Source: Rhizobiaceae bacterium
GTDB lineage: Bacteria; Pseudomonadota; Alphaproteobacteria; Rhizobiales; Rhizobiaceae
NCBI GenBank assembly: GCA_023953905.1
Contig: JAMLJA010000026.1
Coordinates: 1 to 50,019, forward strand
Length of the DNA: 50,019 nucleotides
Direction of reading: 5' to 3'
Shown: positions 1-8,024 of the stretch, one piece after another
How positions within the stretch are numbered: the stretch's first letter is position 1
How the letters are laid out: the number at the start of each line of letters is the position of its first letter
Notes under the pieces: model-generated
Seen by the model: only the letters and a program-made list of their open reading frames with translations
Database searches by the model: none
What the model was told of the DNA's origin: nothing
Translations under genes and position numbers: made by a program

Positions 1-1
1 C

Positions 2-109
2 GTGACCTACTACACGACGATCGCGGGCGCGCTCGCCGCGGTCGAGGGCATGCGCTCGCTCGCCCGGCTCGACGTCTACTCGCTGCAGGAACTGCACGCC
101 GGGCTGTAG
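2..109 (+). CDS. carB: Carbamoyl-phosphate synthase large subunit, C-terminal end (partial)
   Basis: Only the last 35 residues are present; the gene starts before the window. The visible end contains VTYYTTIAGA, VEGMR and a terminal DVYSLQELHAGL, which is the typical tail of proteobacterial CarB (the allosteric, MGS-like domain). CarB makes carbamoyl phosphate from glutamine, bicarbonate and ATP for arginine and pyrimidine synthesis. carB followed by greA is a common order in Beta- and Gammaproteobacteria, which matters because the rest of the window is alphaproteobacterial. The GC content is extremely high, like the following 1.5 kb. Confidence 0.85.
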   Translation: MTYYTTIAGALAAVEGMRSLARLDVYSLQELHAGL

Positions 110-121
110 GTCGGCGACACG

Positions 122-151
122 CGCGCCGGGCGTGCGCGCGCGGCGCGTTTT
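122..151 (+). terminator. Probable carB terminator
   Basis: A seven-base-pair GC-only stem (CGCGCCG at 122-128 with CGGCGCG at 141-147) is followed directly by TTTT. It lies 12 bases after the carB stop and before greA, so it would end carB transcription or separate the two genes. The T-run is short, so termination may be partial. Confidence 0.5.
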
Positions 152-261
152 GCGTTAGAGTTGCGCTGACAGACGGACCGCCCGGCCTCGCCGCCCGGCG
201 GTCCGAGTCTTTTTGGAGCGATCCGCGCGCTGCGTGGCGCGCCGAGAACCTGGGGTACCCG

Positions 262-738
262 ATGGCAACCATTCCGCTCACCCGGCGCGGCGCCGAGCTG
301 CTGAAGGAAGAGCTGCAGCGGCTCAAGTCGGTGGAGCGACCGGCGGTGATCAACGCGATCGCGGAGGCGCGCGCCCAGGGCGACCTGTCCGAGAACGCCG
401 AGTACGACGCGGCGCGCGAGCGGCAGGGATTCGTCGAGGGGCGCATCGCCGAGCTCGAGACCAAGCTCGCCAACGCCCAGGTCATCGACCCGCAGCTGCT
501 CGATGCCGACGGCCGCGTCGTGTTCGGCGCGACCGTCGATCTCGAAGACCTCGAATCGGGCGACCGGGTCAGCTACCAGATCGTCGGCGACGACGAGGCC
601 GACATCAAGGCCGGCAAGATCTCGGTGTCGAGCCCGATCGCGCGTGCGCTGATCGGGCGCAGCGCGGGCGACACCGCCGAGGTGCGCGCGCCCGGCGGCG
701 TGCGCCAGTACGACGTGCTGGATGTCCGCTACGAGTAG
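262..738 (+). CDS. greA: Transcription elongation factor GreA
   Basis: GreA (158 aa, the usual family length) binds backtracked RNA polymerase and stimulates cleavage of the RNA 3' end. The N-terminal coiled coil (about residues 1-75) carries the signature EARAQGDLSENAEYDAARE with the acidic tip residues that reach the active site. The C-terminal FKBP-like domain includes GDRVSYQIVG and SSPIARALIG. The ATG at 262 is chosen because MATIPLT is the family start; no strong Shine-Dalgarno is seen. It lies between carB and a convergent yhbY, with only 3 bases between the greA and yhbY ends. GC content is about 70%, clearly above the sequence after 1.65 kb. Confidence 0.95.
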   Translation: MATIPLTRRGAELLKEELQRLKSVERPAVINAIAEARAQGDLSENAEYDAARERQGFVEGRIAELETKLANAQVIDPQLLDADGRVVFGATVDLEDLESGDRVSYQIVGDDEADIKAGKISVSSPIARALIGRSAGDTAEVRAPGGVRQYDVLDVRYE

Positions 739-741
739 CGC

Positions 742-1407
742 TCAGGCCTTCTTCGCGCGGGCCCGTGTGCCGGCCTTGCGCGCCTGCCCGGAGCGGCCGG
801 CGAGGTGGGTCGGCCCCTGGGTGGCGCCGCTCGCGTCGCCGTGGTGGGCCGGCACGCGGGCCCGCGCGCCGATCGCGGTGCGCTTGCCCCGGGTGCCCAC
901 CGGCTCGGGCTTGCCCGCCGCGCCTCTCGCGGGCTTCTTGGCGGCGGCCCCCTTGCGCGCCTTCGCGGCGGGCGCCGCTGCTTTCTCGACCTTCATTGCC
1001 TTCATCGGCTTCCTCGCTTTGGCTGGCTTGCGTCGGGCGGTCGCGCCGGTGGCCGCCAGTTTCTTGGGCAGGTGCGGGCCGCGCGGGCGCTTCGGCGCGG
1101 CGGCGTCTTCGATCGGTTTCGGGCGGTACACCACCAGCAGCTTCCCGATCGACTGGACCGGCGCGCAGCCGAGCGCCGAGCAGATCTCGGTGAGCAGGGC
1201 CTGGCGCTGCGCCCGGTCGTCGCCGAGCACCCGGATCTTGATCAGCTCGTGGGCGCCGAGTGCCCGGTCGGCTTCGGCCAGTACCGCCCGGCTCAGCCCG
1301 GCGTCCCCGATCATCACCACCGGATCGAGGTGGTGGGCGCGCGCCCGCAAGGCCTTGCGGTCGGCGGGCGTCAGCGCGATCGGCAGTGGGAACGGAGTGA
1401 TGCTCAT
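742..1407 (-). CDS. yhbY: YhbY-family RNA-binding protein with long basic tail
   Basis: The first ~95 residues form a CRS1-YhbY (CRM) domain: it opens MSITPFPLPIALTPADRKAL and contains KIRVLGDD and a QSIGKLLVVYRP segment near the domain end. The family associates with pre-50S ribosomal particles. The remaining ~125 residues are a low-complexity Lys/Ala/Arg/Pro tail (repeats of KPAK, KARK, AAAKK), probably disordered and nucleic-acid binding; such tails occur in GC-rich betaproteobacterial versions. The protein is 221 aa. The ATG at 1405-1407 is taken because the CRM domain begins there, although the frame stays open far upstream. It is divergent from rlmE, as in Burkholderiales/Rhodocyclales. 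Confidence 0.85.
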   Translation of the reverse strand: MSITPFPLPIALTPADRKALRARAHHLDPVVMIGDAGLSRAVLAEADRALGAHELIKIRVLGDDRAQRQALLTEICSALGCAPVQSIGKLLVVYRPKPIEDAAAPKRPRGPHLPKKLAATGATARRKPAKARKPMKAMKVEKAAAPAAKARKGAAAKKPARGAAGKPEPVGTRGKRTAIGARARVPAHHGDASGATQGPTHLAGRSGQARKAGTRARAKKA

Positions 1408-1503
1408 GGCGTCGGAAGTCGGGGCGGTCGGGCCGGCGGGCGGCGGAAGATGCAAGTGTGGGCTGCGGACCCATCCGCGCGCAAGCGCGCGAGGCGCCCC
1501 GGC

Positions 1504-2145
1504 ATGAGCAAGCGCAAGAAGGTGAACCGGGCGTGGCTGGCGCAGCACATCGACGACCCCTACGTGAAGCTCGCGCAGAAGCACGGCTATCGCTCGCGGG
1601 CGGCGTACAAGCTGATCGAGATCGATGACAAGCATCACATTCTCAAACCCGGTGCCAAGGTCATCGATCTGGGTGCGGCACCCGGCGGTTGGTGTCAGGT
1701 TGCGGCAGACCGCGTCGGGTCGACGGATACCGCGCCGATTGTCGTTGGCATCGACTATCTTGGCATGGACCCCGTGCCCGGGACGATTGTGCTGGAGATG
1801 GACTTCCTCGACGATGCTGCGCCGGACAAGTTGATCGAGACGCTGGGAGATGCGCCGGACGTCGTGTTGTCCGACATGGCCGCGCCGACGACCGGTCATC
1901 GGCAAACCGATCATTTGCGGACCATGTATCTGTGCGAAGTAGCCGCCGACTTTGCGATGAAGGTGCTCAAACCGGGTGGTCACTTCCTTGCAAAGACGTT
2001 TCAGGGCGGAACGGAACAGGCGTTGCTCGATCGTTTGAAGAAGAACTTTCGCGCCGTACATCACGTCAAACCGCCAGCTTCCAGAGAAGCTTCCGCCGAG
2101 CTTTATCTGCTCGCAAAGGGATTTCGCGGCGAGACCGAAAGCTGA
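1504..2145 (+). CDS. rlmE: 23S rRNA 2'-O-ribose methyltransferase RlmE (chimeric)
   Basis: RlmE (FtsJ/RrmJ) methylates the 2'-O of U2552 in 23S rRNA late in 50S assembly. The 213-aa product has the SAM motif VIDLGAAPGGW and the expected K-D-K-E catalytic set: K in RAAYKLIEI, D in VLSDMAAPTTGH, K in FLAKTFQGG and E in ASAELYLLA. The gene is in frame throughout, but its first ~40 codons (to about 1620) have the extreme GC of the upstream betaproteobacterial-like genes, while the rest is moderate GC and closely follows Rhizobiales RlmE (VGIDYL, LEMDFLDD, HLRTMYLCEVAADFA). Rhizobiales RlmE normally also has a longer N-terminal extension, absent here. The function call is secure; whether this exact gene exists in any cell is doubtful. 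It is convergent with the MFS gene. Confidence 0.85.
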   Translation: MSKRKKVNRAWLAQHIDDPYVKLAQKHGYRSRAAYKLIEIDDKHHILKPGAKVIDLGAAPGGWCQVAADRVGSTDTAPIVVGIDYLGMDPVPGTIVLEMDFLDDAAPDKLIETLGDAPDVVLSDMAAPTTGHRQTDHLRTMYLCEVAADFAMKVLKPGGHFLAKTFQGGTEQALLDRLKKNFRAVHHVKPPASREASAELYLLAKGFRGETES

Positions 2146-2159
2146 ACCTTTACCGGATC

Positions 2160-3560
2160 TCAGGAATCGGTCGGAGCGCCTTTGTCGGCACGATGGCCTG
2201 ATACGAGATTTCCGGAGTTCGGCGAAAGCCTGGCGAACCAGAACACCGATGATAGCGTGACCAGGGCGACCGTCACGAACGCGAATCGAAAGCCGTAGAG
2301 ATCTATCGGCTGACCTGTGAAGAAGGAATAGCCTTCCAGCACGCCGCCACCGATCGCAACGCCCAAAGCAAGACTGATCTGTTGCGTGCATGCTGCTATC
2401 GCCGTCGCCTGGCTTGCCTCCCTTTCATCGATTTCAGCGAAAACCAATGTGTTGGACGAGGTGAAGAAGAGTGACCGGAAGAATCCGGAAGCAACAAGCG
2501 TTGCGATGATGGCGCTGGTCGGCGTTTCGGGTGTGAACAATGCGTTGGCCCCGATGAAGATCGAGCCCAATACGCCCGCGCACATCAGGACGGTCTTGAA
2601 CCCACCCAGCCTCAATGTGGCTGGTGCAGCAAACTTCATTGCCAATGCTCCGACGGCCGACGCAAAAGTGAGCAGGCCGGACTGGAACGGCGTCAAACCG
2701 AAGCCCAGCTGGAACATGAGAGGCAGAAGAAACGGAACGGCGCCCGTGCCCATACGAAAAGTCGAGCCACCGAGCACGGCGGCGCGGAACGTAGCGTTGG
2801 AGAACATTTTGGGGTTGAGAATAGGATTTGCCTGCCGCCTCGCATGCATGACGTAAAGCCCCGCCATTGCCAGGCCGAAAAGCGCGGTGATGACGCCGAT
2901 GATCGGCGGCAGGGCGGGCAGGCTGACGACGGACAGTCCGAACACGATGCCTGATGCGGCCAATCCCACGAGCAAGAATCCGCGTGCGTCGAGCGGCTGC
3001 ACAGCGGCGGCTTCGATGTGAGGGAGGTGTTTCCCGGCCAGCCACACACCGGCTACGCCGATCGGCAGATTGATCAGAAAGATCCAGTGCCACGAGGCAT
3101 AGGTCGTGATGAAGCCGCCGACAGGTGGACCGATCATCGGGCCGATCAATCCCGGCATCGTCAGCCACGCCATGGCCGAAACGAGTTGGTTCTTCGCAGT
3201 TGAGCGCACGATCACAAGCCGCGCGACCGGCGTCATCATGGCGCCGCCGGCCCCCTGCAGAAATCGCGCGAGGACGAAGTCGAGAAGTGAGCCCGATATG
3301 GCGCACAGCACAGATCCGGCCATAAAAATGCAGATAGCGATGCGAAAAACCTTCTTCGCCCCATATCGATCCGCCATCCACGAACTGATCGGAATGAACA
3401 CCGCAAGCGAGACGAGATAGGCGGTCAGAGCTAATTTGAGGGCGATCGGGCTGGTATCGATGTCCCTCGCGATTGCTGGAAGCGATGTCGCAATGACCGT
3501 CGAATCCATGTTCTCCATGAACAGCGCAACGGCAAGAATGAGTGGGACTGTCCGATTCAA
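2160..3560 (-). CDS. MFS transporter, DHA2 (EmrB/QacA-like) family
   Basis: A predicted inner-membrane proton antiporter for drugs or other small molecules; the substrate is unknown. The 466-aa product has many hydrophobic helices and DHA2 hallmarks: FMENMDSTVIATSLPAIARD in TM1, WMADRYGAKKVFR (motif A) and WHWIFLINLPIGV. The start is uncertain: a TTG at 3558-3560 giving MNRTVPLILAVAL matches the family start, but no clear Shine-Dalgarno precedes it, and the frame is open to 3713. It is convergent with rlmE (14 bases between ends) and divergent from guaB, the typical Rhizobiales arrangement rlmE-MFS-guaB. Base composition matches the following genes. Confidence 0.85.
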   Translation of the reverse strand: MNRTVPLILAVALFMENMDSTVIATSLPAIARDIDTSPIALKLALTAYLVSLAVFIPISSWMADRYGAKKVFRIAICIFMAGSVLCAISGSLLDFVLARFLQGAGGAMMTPVARLVIVRSTAKNQLVSAMAWLTMPGLIGPMIGPPVGGFITTYASWHWIFLINLPIGVAGVWLAGKHLPHIEAAAVQPLDARGFLLVGLAASGIVFGLSVVSLPALPPIIGVITALFGLAMAGLYVMHARRQANPILNPKMFSNATFRAAVLGGSTFRMGTGAVPFLLPLMFQLGFGLTPFQSGLLTFASAVGALAMKFAAPATLRLGGFKTVLMCAGVLGSIFIGANALFTPETPTSAIIATLVASGFFRSLFFTSSNTLVFAEIDEREASQATAIAACTQQISLALGVAIGGGVLEGYSFFTGQPIDLYGFRFAFVTVALVTLSSVFWFARLSPNSGNLVSGHRADKGAPTDS

Positions 3561-3897
3561 GGCGGGATCCGGGACATGCTGTGGATGAGGCAATCTTGCG
3601 GCGGCCTTGCGGTGGCGAAGACAGTGCGGAAAGAAGGCGCGGGGTTCCAGCACTCTGTGCGGGTTGCAAGGTAGGGCGTCAAGTTGCGTTGTCACGCCCT
3701 CGAGCGCGTTCACGACTGCGAGAGCTGTGGGAGGTTGCCCGCCGCAATGTTTGAGGGGCAGTATATGACTGCGTTATTGATGGGCTTCCCAACGGCCCGA
3801 CGGCGTGATACCAGCCGCTGCCAATCCAGAAACGTGATTACGAATCGGCGTTGCCCGAGCGGGTCGACGCAGAGGTTCCTTTATTCGAGGTTTGGCG
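3561..3897. other. Intergenic region between MFS gene and guaB
   Basis: These 337 bases separate two divergent genes. I see no convincing open frame, purine-riboswitch fold or clear sigma-70 promoter; the guaB Shine-Dalgarno (GAGG at 3887-3890) lies at its right end. It presumably holds both promoters. Confidence 0.4.
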
Positions 3898-5397
3898 ATG
3901 CCCACGATCATTGAAACCGCAACCGGGGCGCAGGCTCTCACCTTCGATGACGTGCTGCTGCAGCCCGGTCATTCTGAGGTTATGCCGGGTCAGACAGATG
4001 TTCGCACGCTGATTGCGGGCGACATCGAACTGAACATTCCAATCATTTCTGCAGCCATGGACACGGTGACCGAAGGTCGGCTTGCCATTGCCATGGCGCA
4101 GGCGGGCGGCATCGGTGTCATTCATCGGAATCTGACGCCGGTCCAGCAGGCCGAACAGGTCCACCAGGTCAAGAAGTTCGAATCTGGAATGGTGGTCAAT
4201 CCGGTAACGATCGGTCCTGATGCCACGCTCGCCGACGCGCAGGAGCTCATGCGGTCGCATGGCATTTCCGGTATTCCCGTGGTTCAGGAGGGCAATGGAT
4301 CGGGTCGGCCCGGTCGGCTCGTCGGCATCCTGACCAATCGCGATGTGCGCTTCGCATCGGATCCGGCACAACGGGTGTCGGAATTGATGACCAAGGAAAA
4401 TCTGGTCACGGTTCGCGAGAACGTCGATCAGGAAGAGGCCAAGCGCCTCCTTCACCAGCGGCGCATCGAGAAGCTGCTTGTGGTTGATGCAGCCGGCAAC
4501 TGCGTTGGACTGATCACGGTCAAGGACATCGAGAAGTCGCAGCTCAATCCCAATGCGGCCAAGGATGCGCAGGGGCGCTTGCGTGTCGCGGCTGCGACCA
4601 GCGTGGGCGATGACGGGTTTGAGCGTGCAGAGCGCCTCATCGATGCGGGCGTGGACCTGCTCGTCATCGATACCGCTCACGGCCATTCCCAGCGGGTGCT
4701 TGACGCAGTCACCCGCGCCAAGAAGCTCTCCAATTCCGTGCGCATTATGGCCGGAAATGTGGCCACGCCAGACGGAACCCGGGCGCTGATCGATGCCGGT
4801 GCGGATGCAGTCAAGATCGGCATCGGACCGGGCTCTATCTGCACGACGCGCGTCGTGGCAGGCGTGGGCGTGCCGCAACTTACGGCCATCATGGGCGCCG
4901 TCGAGGCCGCACAGAAATCGGGCGTCTCGGTAATCGCTGATGGCGGCATAAAGTTTTCCGGCGATCTCGCAAAAGCGCTGGCTGCCGGTGCGACGGCGGC
5001 AATGATCGGTTCGCTGCTGGCCGGCACCGACGAAAGCCCCGGCGAGGTGTATCTGCATCAGGGGCGCTCGTTCAAAGCCTATCGCGGAATGGGGTCAGTG
5101 GGTGCCATGGCGCGGGGATCGGCAGATCGCTACTTCCAGGCCGAAGTGCGAGACACGCTGAAACTCGTGCCCGAAGGCATCGAGGGTCAGGTGCCTTACA
5201 AGGGGCCTGTCTCGGGTGTTCTCCACCAGCTGACCGGCGGTTTGAAGGCCGCAATGGGGTATGTGGGCGGACGTGATCTTGCAGAGTTCCGCGAGAAGGC
5301 CACATTCGTTCGGATTTCCAATGCCGGTCTTCGCGAGAGCCACCCGCATGGCGTGACCATCACCCGCGAAAGCCCCAACTACAACGGCGGCGCATAA
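3898..5397 (+). CDS. guaB: Inosine-5'-monophosphate dehydrogenase
   Basis: Oxidises IMP to XMP with NAD+, the first committed step of GMP synthesis; guaA, which completes the pathway, is at 22.3 kb. At 499 aa it is of normal length. Features in order: ALTFDDVLLQPG at the start, two CBS domains at about residues 95-215 (ILTNRDVRF, LITVKDIEKS), the catalytic loop IGPGSICTT with Cys at about 315, the GGIKFSGD phosphate-binding loop and the flap segment YRGMGSVGAM. The ATG at 3898 (MPTIIETATG) is preferred over an in-frame TTG six bases earlier because GAGG lies 7 bases upstream of it. It is probably monocistronic. Confidence 0.97.
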   Translation: MPTIIETATGAQALTFDDVLLQPGHSEVMPGQTDVRTLIAGDIELNIPIISAAMDTVTEGRLAIAMAQAGGIGVIHRNLTPVQQAEQVHQVKKFESGMVVNPVTIGPDATLADAQELMRSHGISGIPVVQEGNGSGRPGRLVGILTNRDVRFASDPAQRVSELMTKENLVTVRENVDQEEAKRLLHQRRIEKLLVVDAAGNCVGLITVKDIEKSQLNPNAAKDAQGRLRVAAATSVGDDGFERAERLIDAGVDLLVIDTAHGHSQRVLDAVTRAKKLSNSVRIMAGNVATPDGTRALIDAGADAVKIGIGPGSICTTRVVAGVGVPQLTAIMGAVEAAQKSGVSVIADGGIKFSGDLAKALAAGATAAMIGSLLAGTDESPGEVYLHQGRSFKAYRGMGSVGAMARGSADRYFQAEVRDTLKLVPEGIEGQVPYKGPVSGVLHQLTGGLKAAMGYVGGRDLAEFREKATFVRISNAGLRESHPHGVTITRESPNYNGGA

Positions 5398-5442
5398 TCG
5401 CGGGGCACTCCGCTCAGCGAATATGCGGCCATGTTTCTCACG

Positions 5443-5465
5443 CGTCGGAGTGACCTGCTCCGACG
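5443..5465. other. Inverted repeat after guaB
   Basis: A perfect 8-bp inverted repeat, CGTCGGAG and CTCCGACG with a 7-base loop, begins 45 bases after the guaB stop. It has no T-run, so it is either a weak or factor-assisted terminator or an mRNA 3' stabiliser. Confidence 0.35.
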
Positions 5466-5539
5466 TCCCGGCCACATTCATTTTTCAACGCTCGTCCAGC
5501 TGATTGCAGATTGCAAAAGCGACCATTTTTGGTACCGTT

Positions 5540-5555
5540 GATATAACGTTAAATC
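5540..5555. promoter_or_regulatory. LacI-type operator 1 (amidohydrolase A)
   Basis: The 16-mer GATATAACGTTAAATC is a near palindrome with a central CG, the usual shape of LacI-family operators; its halves differ at one position. Related sites lie at 9523-9538 and 10966-10981, each in front of another unit of this locus, and the LacI regulator is encoded at 9848. It overlaps a possible -10 box (TATAAC at 5542-5547), so repression is the likely mode. Assignment to this regulator is inference. Confidence 0.65.
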
Positions 5556-5694
5556 GAAGCGCGCTTGTCTGCGGTCGCGTTCGGCTTTGACCAACCGACC
5601 CGCATTCGCACTATGGCGGCTGCGGGGAGGGATAGTTCGCCGATCAAGGTGCAGACAGGGATCACCGTTCGTACACTCAGCAAAGAGACACAGT

Positions 5695-6582
5695 ATGATC
5701 TTCGACATTCACACGCACACGCCGCAGTATCGTGACACGGTTCCGCCGGAGAAAAGGACGGTCAACACCACATGGCGACCTGACACGGCGCGCAACTCCA
5801 ACTTCTCCTGGGCGGAATACCGCGAATCTCAATCAGCTGTGGACAAGTCGATCGTATTCGGGATCGCCTGGGAACCAGGTGAGCGGGTCGGCGGCAGCAA
5901 CGGACCGCGCGATCATGGGGACGTCGCCGAAAAGGCAAACGACTTCACTGCCAACTTCGTTCACGCCTATCCGGACGAACTGATCGGGTTCATGTGCGTG
6001 CATCCTTACGACGTGGACGCAATGGACGAGATGGAACGCAGTCGCGTTGATCTCGGGCTGCGCGGGGTCAAGCTCGGAGCGAACTATCAGGCATATGACC
6101 CGTTGGATCGGCGGGCGCTCGCCGTCTATAATTACGCGGAACGGCACGGCCTGCCGATCATGTTCCACACTGGCACGTCGGCGGTGAAGTCGGCACCGAT
6201 TCCCGCCGCTCACCCGTTGACCATTGATGAGATTGCGAGTCGATATCCGGAACTCCGGATAGTCATGGCGCATATGGGCCATCCGTGGACGGCCGACACG
6301 ACCGTGGTCGTCCGCAAACACGCGAATGTCTACACAGACATCTCCGGCCTCTTCTATCGCCCGTTCACGCATTATGAGGCGCTGATCCGCGCGACAGAAT
6401 GGAACATCCTCGACAAGGTGCTTTTCGGCTCGGATTTCCCCGTTGCCACCCCCACGGAGACGATGGCCGGGCTGCGCGGCGTCAACGACATTGTCGAGGG
6501 AACCCGCATGCCGCGCGTGCCGCTCGATAAGATCGAGGAGATCATTCACCGCGACAGTCTCGCCCTTCTGGGGCTGGACTGA
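5695..6582 (+). CDS. Amidohydrolase_2 family metal-dependent hydrolase/decarboxylase (A)
   Basis: A 295-aa TIM-barrel protein of the amidohydrolase_2 family (PF04909), which includes ACMSD- and resorcylate-type decarboxylases and lactone/amide hydrolases. Metal-ligand motifs are visible: DIHTHT at residues 4-9, IMFHTGT in the middle, MAHMGHPW, and GSDFPVATP near the C-terminus. The substrate is unknown. The ATG at 5695 is chosen because the family starts just before the first HxH and AAGAGA lies upstream; the frame is open to 5587. A second family member lies at 11122, and both end in a similar ...LRGVNDIVEGT / LRDINRLVEGT helix, so they probably act on related compounds. An operator-like palindrome lies 140 bases upstream. 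The IS element follows 43 bases after the stop. Confidence 0.85.
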   Translation: MIFDIHTHTPQYRDTVPPEKRTVNTTWRPDTARNSNFSWAEYRESQSAVDKSIVFGIAWEPGERVGGSNGPRDHGDVAEKANDFTANFVHAYPDELIGFMCVHPYDVDAMDEMERSRVDLGLRGVKLGANYQAYDPLDRRALAVYNYAERHGLPIMFHTGTSAVKSAPIPAAHPLTIDEIASRYPELRIVMAHMGHPWTADTTVVVRKHANVYTDISGLFYRPFTHYEALIRATEWNILDKVLFGSDFPVATPTETMAGLRGVNDIVEGTRMPRVPLDKIEEIIHRDSLALLGLD

Positions 6583-6633
6583 CGTCAAACATGCTGATGC
6601 CCCAAGCAAAAGCCCCGCGGATCGCTGAACTGA

Positions 6634-6667
6634 CCCCCGAAAGTTGGACACAACCTTCGGGGGTTTT
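6634..6667 (+). promoter_or_regulatory. Hairpin covering the transposase ribosome-binding site
   Basis: CCCCCGAA (6634-6641) pairs with TTCGGGGG (6656-6663), followed by TTTT and then the orfA ATG at 6670. The right arm contains the only G-rich Shine-Dalgarno candidate for orfA. A transcript entering from the neighbouring gene would fold this stem and hide the site or terminate, while a transcript starting inside the loop would lack the left arm. This is a known strategy of some IS elements to avoid activation by read-through; here it is inferred from sequence only. Confidence 0.55.
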
Positions 6668-6669
6668 GG

Positions 6670-7191
6670 ATGTCCAAACACAGTGCGCGTTTCAAGCGCT
6701 CGGTTGTCGATAGCTATTTGTGCGGGGATGAAAGCTACGCGAGTGCTGGGTGGAAGCGCGGAGTTGACGCGGCGACCGTGCGCAAGTGGGTTGCTTTGTA
6801 CCAGTCGCATGGCGATGCGGGGCTGTCGGGCAAATACGGTCGTTACGACGCGGCGTTCAAGCTGTCGGTGCTTGAGCGGATGTTGGGAGAAGGCCTGTCG
6901 TATCGGCAGACGGCGGCGCTGTTCAATATCCGCAATGCCAGTTGCGTTGCGGGCTGGGAGAAGCGCTATGATGCGGGCGGGATAGAGGCGCTCGGCCCAC
7001 GTCCCAGAGGACGCCCCATGTCGAAGCCGCCGACCCCCGCAGTGCCTGTTGCAGCCAGTGATGAGGCCAAAAGCCGTGAAGAACTGTTGGCCGAACTGAA
7101 GCAATTGCGGATGGAGAACGCCTACCTAAAAAAACTGAAGGCCTTAACGCAGGAACAAGCGCCCAAAAAGCGCAAGCTGTCCAGGCGTTAA
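6670..7191 (+). CDS. IS3-family transposase OrfA
   Basis: A 173-aa DNA-binding protein with two helix-turn-helix segments (about residues 5-55 and 60-110: KHSARFKRSVV, AATVRKWVALYQ, LSYRQTAALFNIR) and a C-terminal leucine-zipper-like stretch ELLAELKQLRMENAYLKKLK. This double-HTH form is typical of the IS150 group. At the codons for LKK (7126-7134) an A7 run allows a -1 slip: the orfB frame is open from there without a stop, producing the OrfAB fusion transposase. OrfA alone normally acts as regulator of the element. Confidence 0.9.
   Translation: MSKHSARFKRSVVDSYLCGDESYASAGWKRGVDAATVRKWVALYQSHGDAGLSGKYGRYDAAFKLSVLERMLGEGLSYRQTAALFNIRNASCVAGWEKRYDAGGIEALGPRPRGRPMSKPPTPAVPVAASDEAKSREELLAELKQLRMENAYLKKLKALTQEQAPKKRKLSRR
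7128..7134 (+). promoter_or_regulatory. Putative -1 ribosomal frameshift site (A7)
   Basis: The seven-A run in CTAAAAAAACTG lies at the end of orfA. Slipping back one base puts the ribosome into the orfB frame, which is open continuously from this point to 8024. IS3-family elements produce the active OrfAB transposase this way. Confidence 0.75.
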
Positions 7192-7196
7192 GGCCG

Positions 7197-8024
7197 TTGC
7201 ACCCGCTTGAAGGCTTGCTGGAACTGGCGAAGCTGCCGCGCAGCACGTTCTATTACAGACAAAAGGCCGCCTCGCGCCCGGACCGCCATGCGGCGCTGAA
7301 GGAGGCGATCAAGGCCGTCTTCGACAGCCACAAGGGCCGCTACGGCTATCGCCGGGTGACCGCGCAACTGCGCCAGTCGGGCCGGCGCGTCAACCACAAG
7401 ACCGTCCAGAGCCTGATGGCCGGGATGGGATTGAAGTCGCTGGTCAGGCCGAAGAAGTATCGTTCCTACAGAGGCGAGGTTGGGCGGACCGCTCCCGATC
7501 TGTTGCAGCGCAAGTTCAGCGCAGAGCGCGCCAACCGCAAATGGGTGACCGACGTGACGGAGTTCAGCGTGGCCGGCGACAAACTCTACCTGTCTCCCGT
7601 CATGGATCTCTACAATGGCGAGATCCTCGCGTTCGAAACCTCACGAAGGCCGCTGTTCAAGCTGGTGGACAATATGCTGACCAAAGCCTTCGCCAGGCTC
7701 GATGAGGACGAACGGCCGATCCTGCATTCCGATCAGGGATGGCAATACCAGATGCCGGCATTCCAGCGCAGGCTGGAAGCCAGAGGCCTTGCACAGAGCA
7801 TGTCACGCAAAGGCAATTGCCTCGACAACGCACCGATGGAGAGCTTCTTTGCCACGCTCAAGTCCGAGCTCTTCCATCCCGAACGGTTCGAAACCATCCA
7901 AAGCCTCGATACGGCCATCGTGCGCTACATCGACTACTACAACCAACGCCGCATCAAATTGAAACTGAAAGGGCTGAGCCCCGTGCAATACAGAACCCAG
8001 CCCTTAAATCTACCAGATCAATGA
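7197..8024 (+). CDS. IS3-family transposase OrfB (DDE catalytic domain)
   Basis: The 275-aa segment from the first possible in-frame start; the frame continues upstream to the A7 slip site, so the real product is an OrfAB fusion. It has the HTH_21 region (LPRSTFYYR, GRYGYRRVTAQLR) and the rve/DDE integrase core: D in WVTDVTEF, D in LHSDQGWQYQ and E in NAPMESFFATLKSE, then YIDYYNQRRI near the C-terminus. All three acidic residues are present, so the transposase may be active. Confidence 0.92.
   Translation: MHPLEGLLELAKLPRSTFYYRQKAASRPDRHAALKEAIKAVFDSHKGRYGYRRVTAQLRQSGRRVNHKTVQSLMAGMGLKSLVRPKKYRSYRGEVGRTAPDLLQRKFSAERANRKWVTDVTEFSVAGDKLYLSPVMDLYNGEILAFETSRRPLFKLVDNMLTKAFARLDEDERPILHSDQGWQYQMPAFQRRLEARGLAQSMSRKGNCLDNAPMESFFATLKSELFHPERFETIQSLDTAIVRYIDYYNQRRIKLKLKGLSPVQYRTQPLNLPDQ

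Noticed and set aside
213..1193. Long plus-strand frames across greA and yhbY
   Set aside because: Arg/Pro-rich shadow translations caused by ~70% GC; greA and yhbY fit known families.
3561..3897. Possible purine riboswitch upstream of guaB
   Set aside because: No recognisable three-way-junction core or downstream terminator/antiterminator pair could be found by eye.
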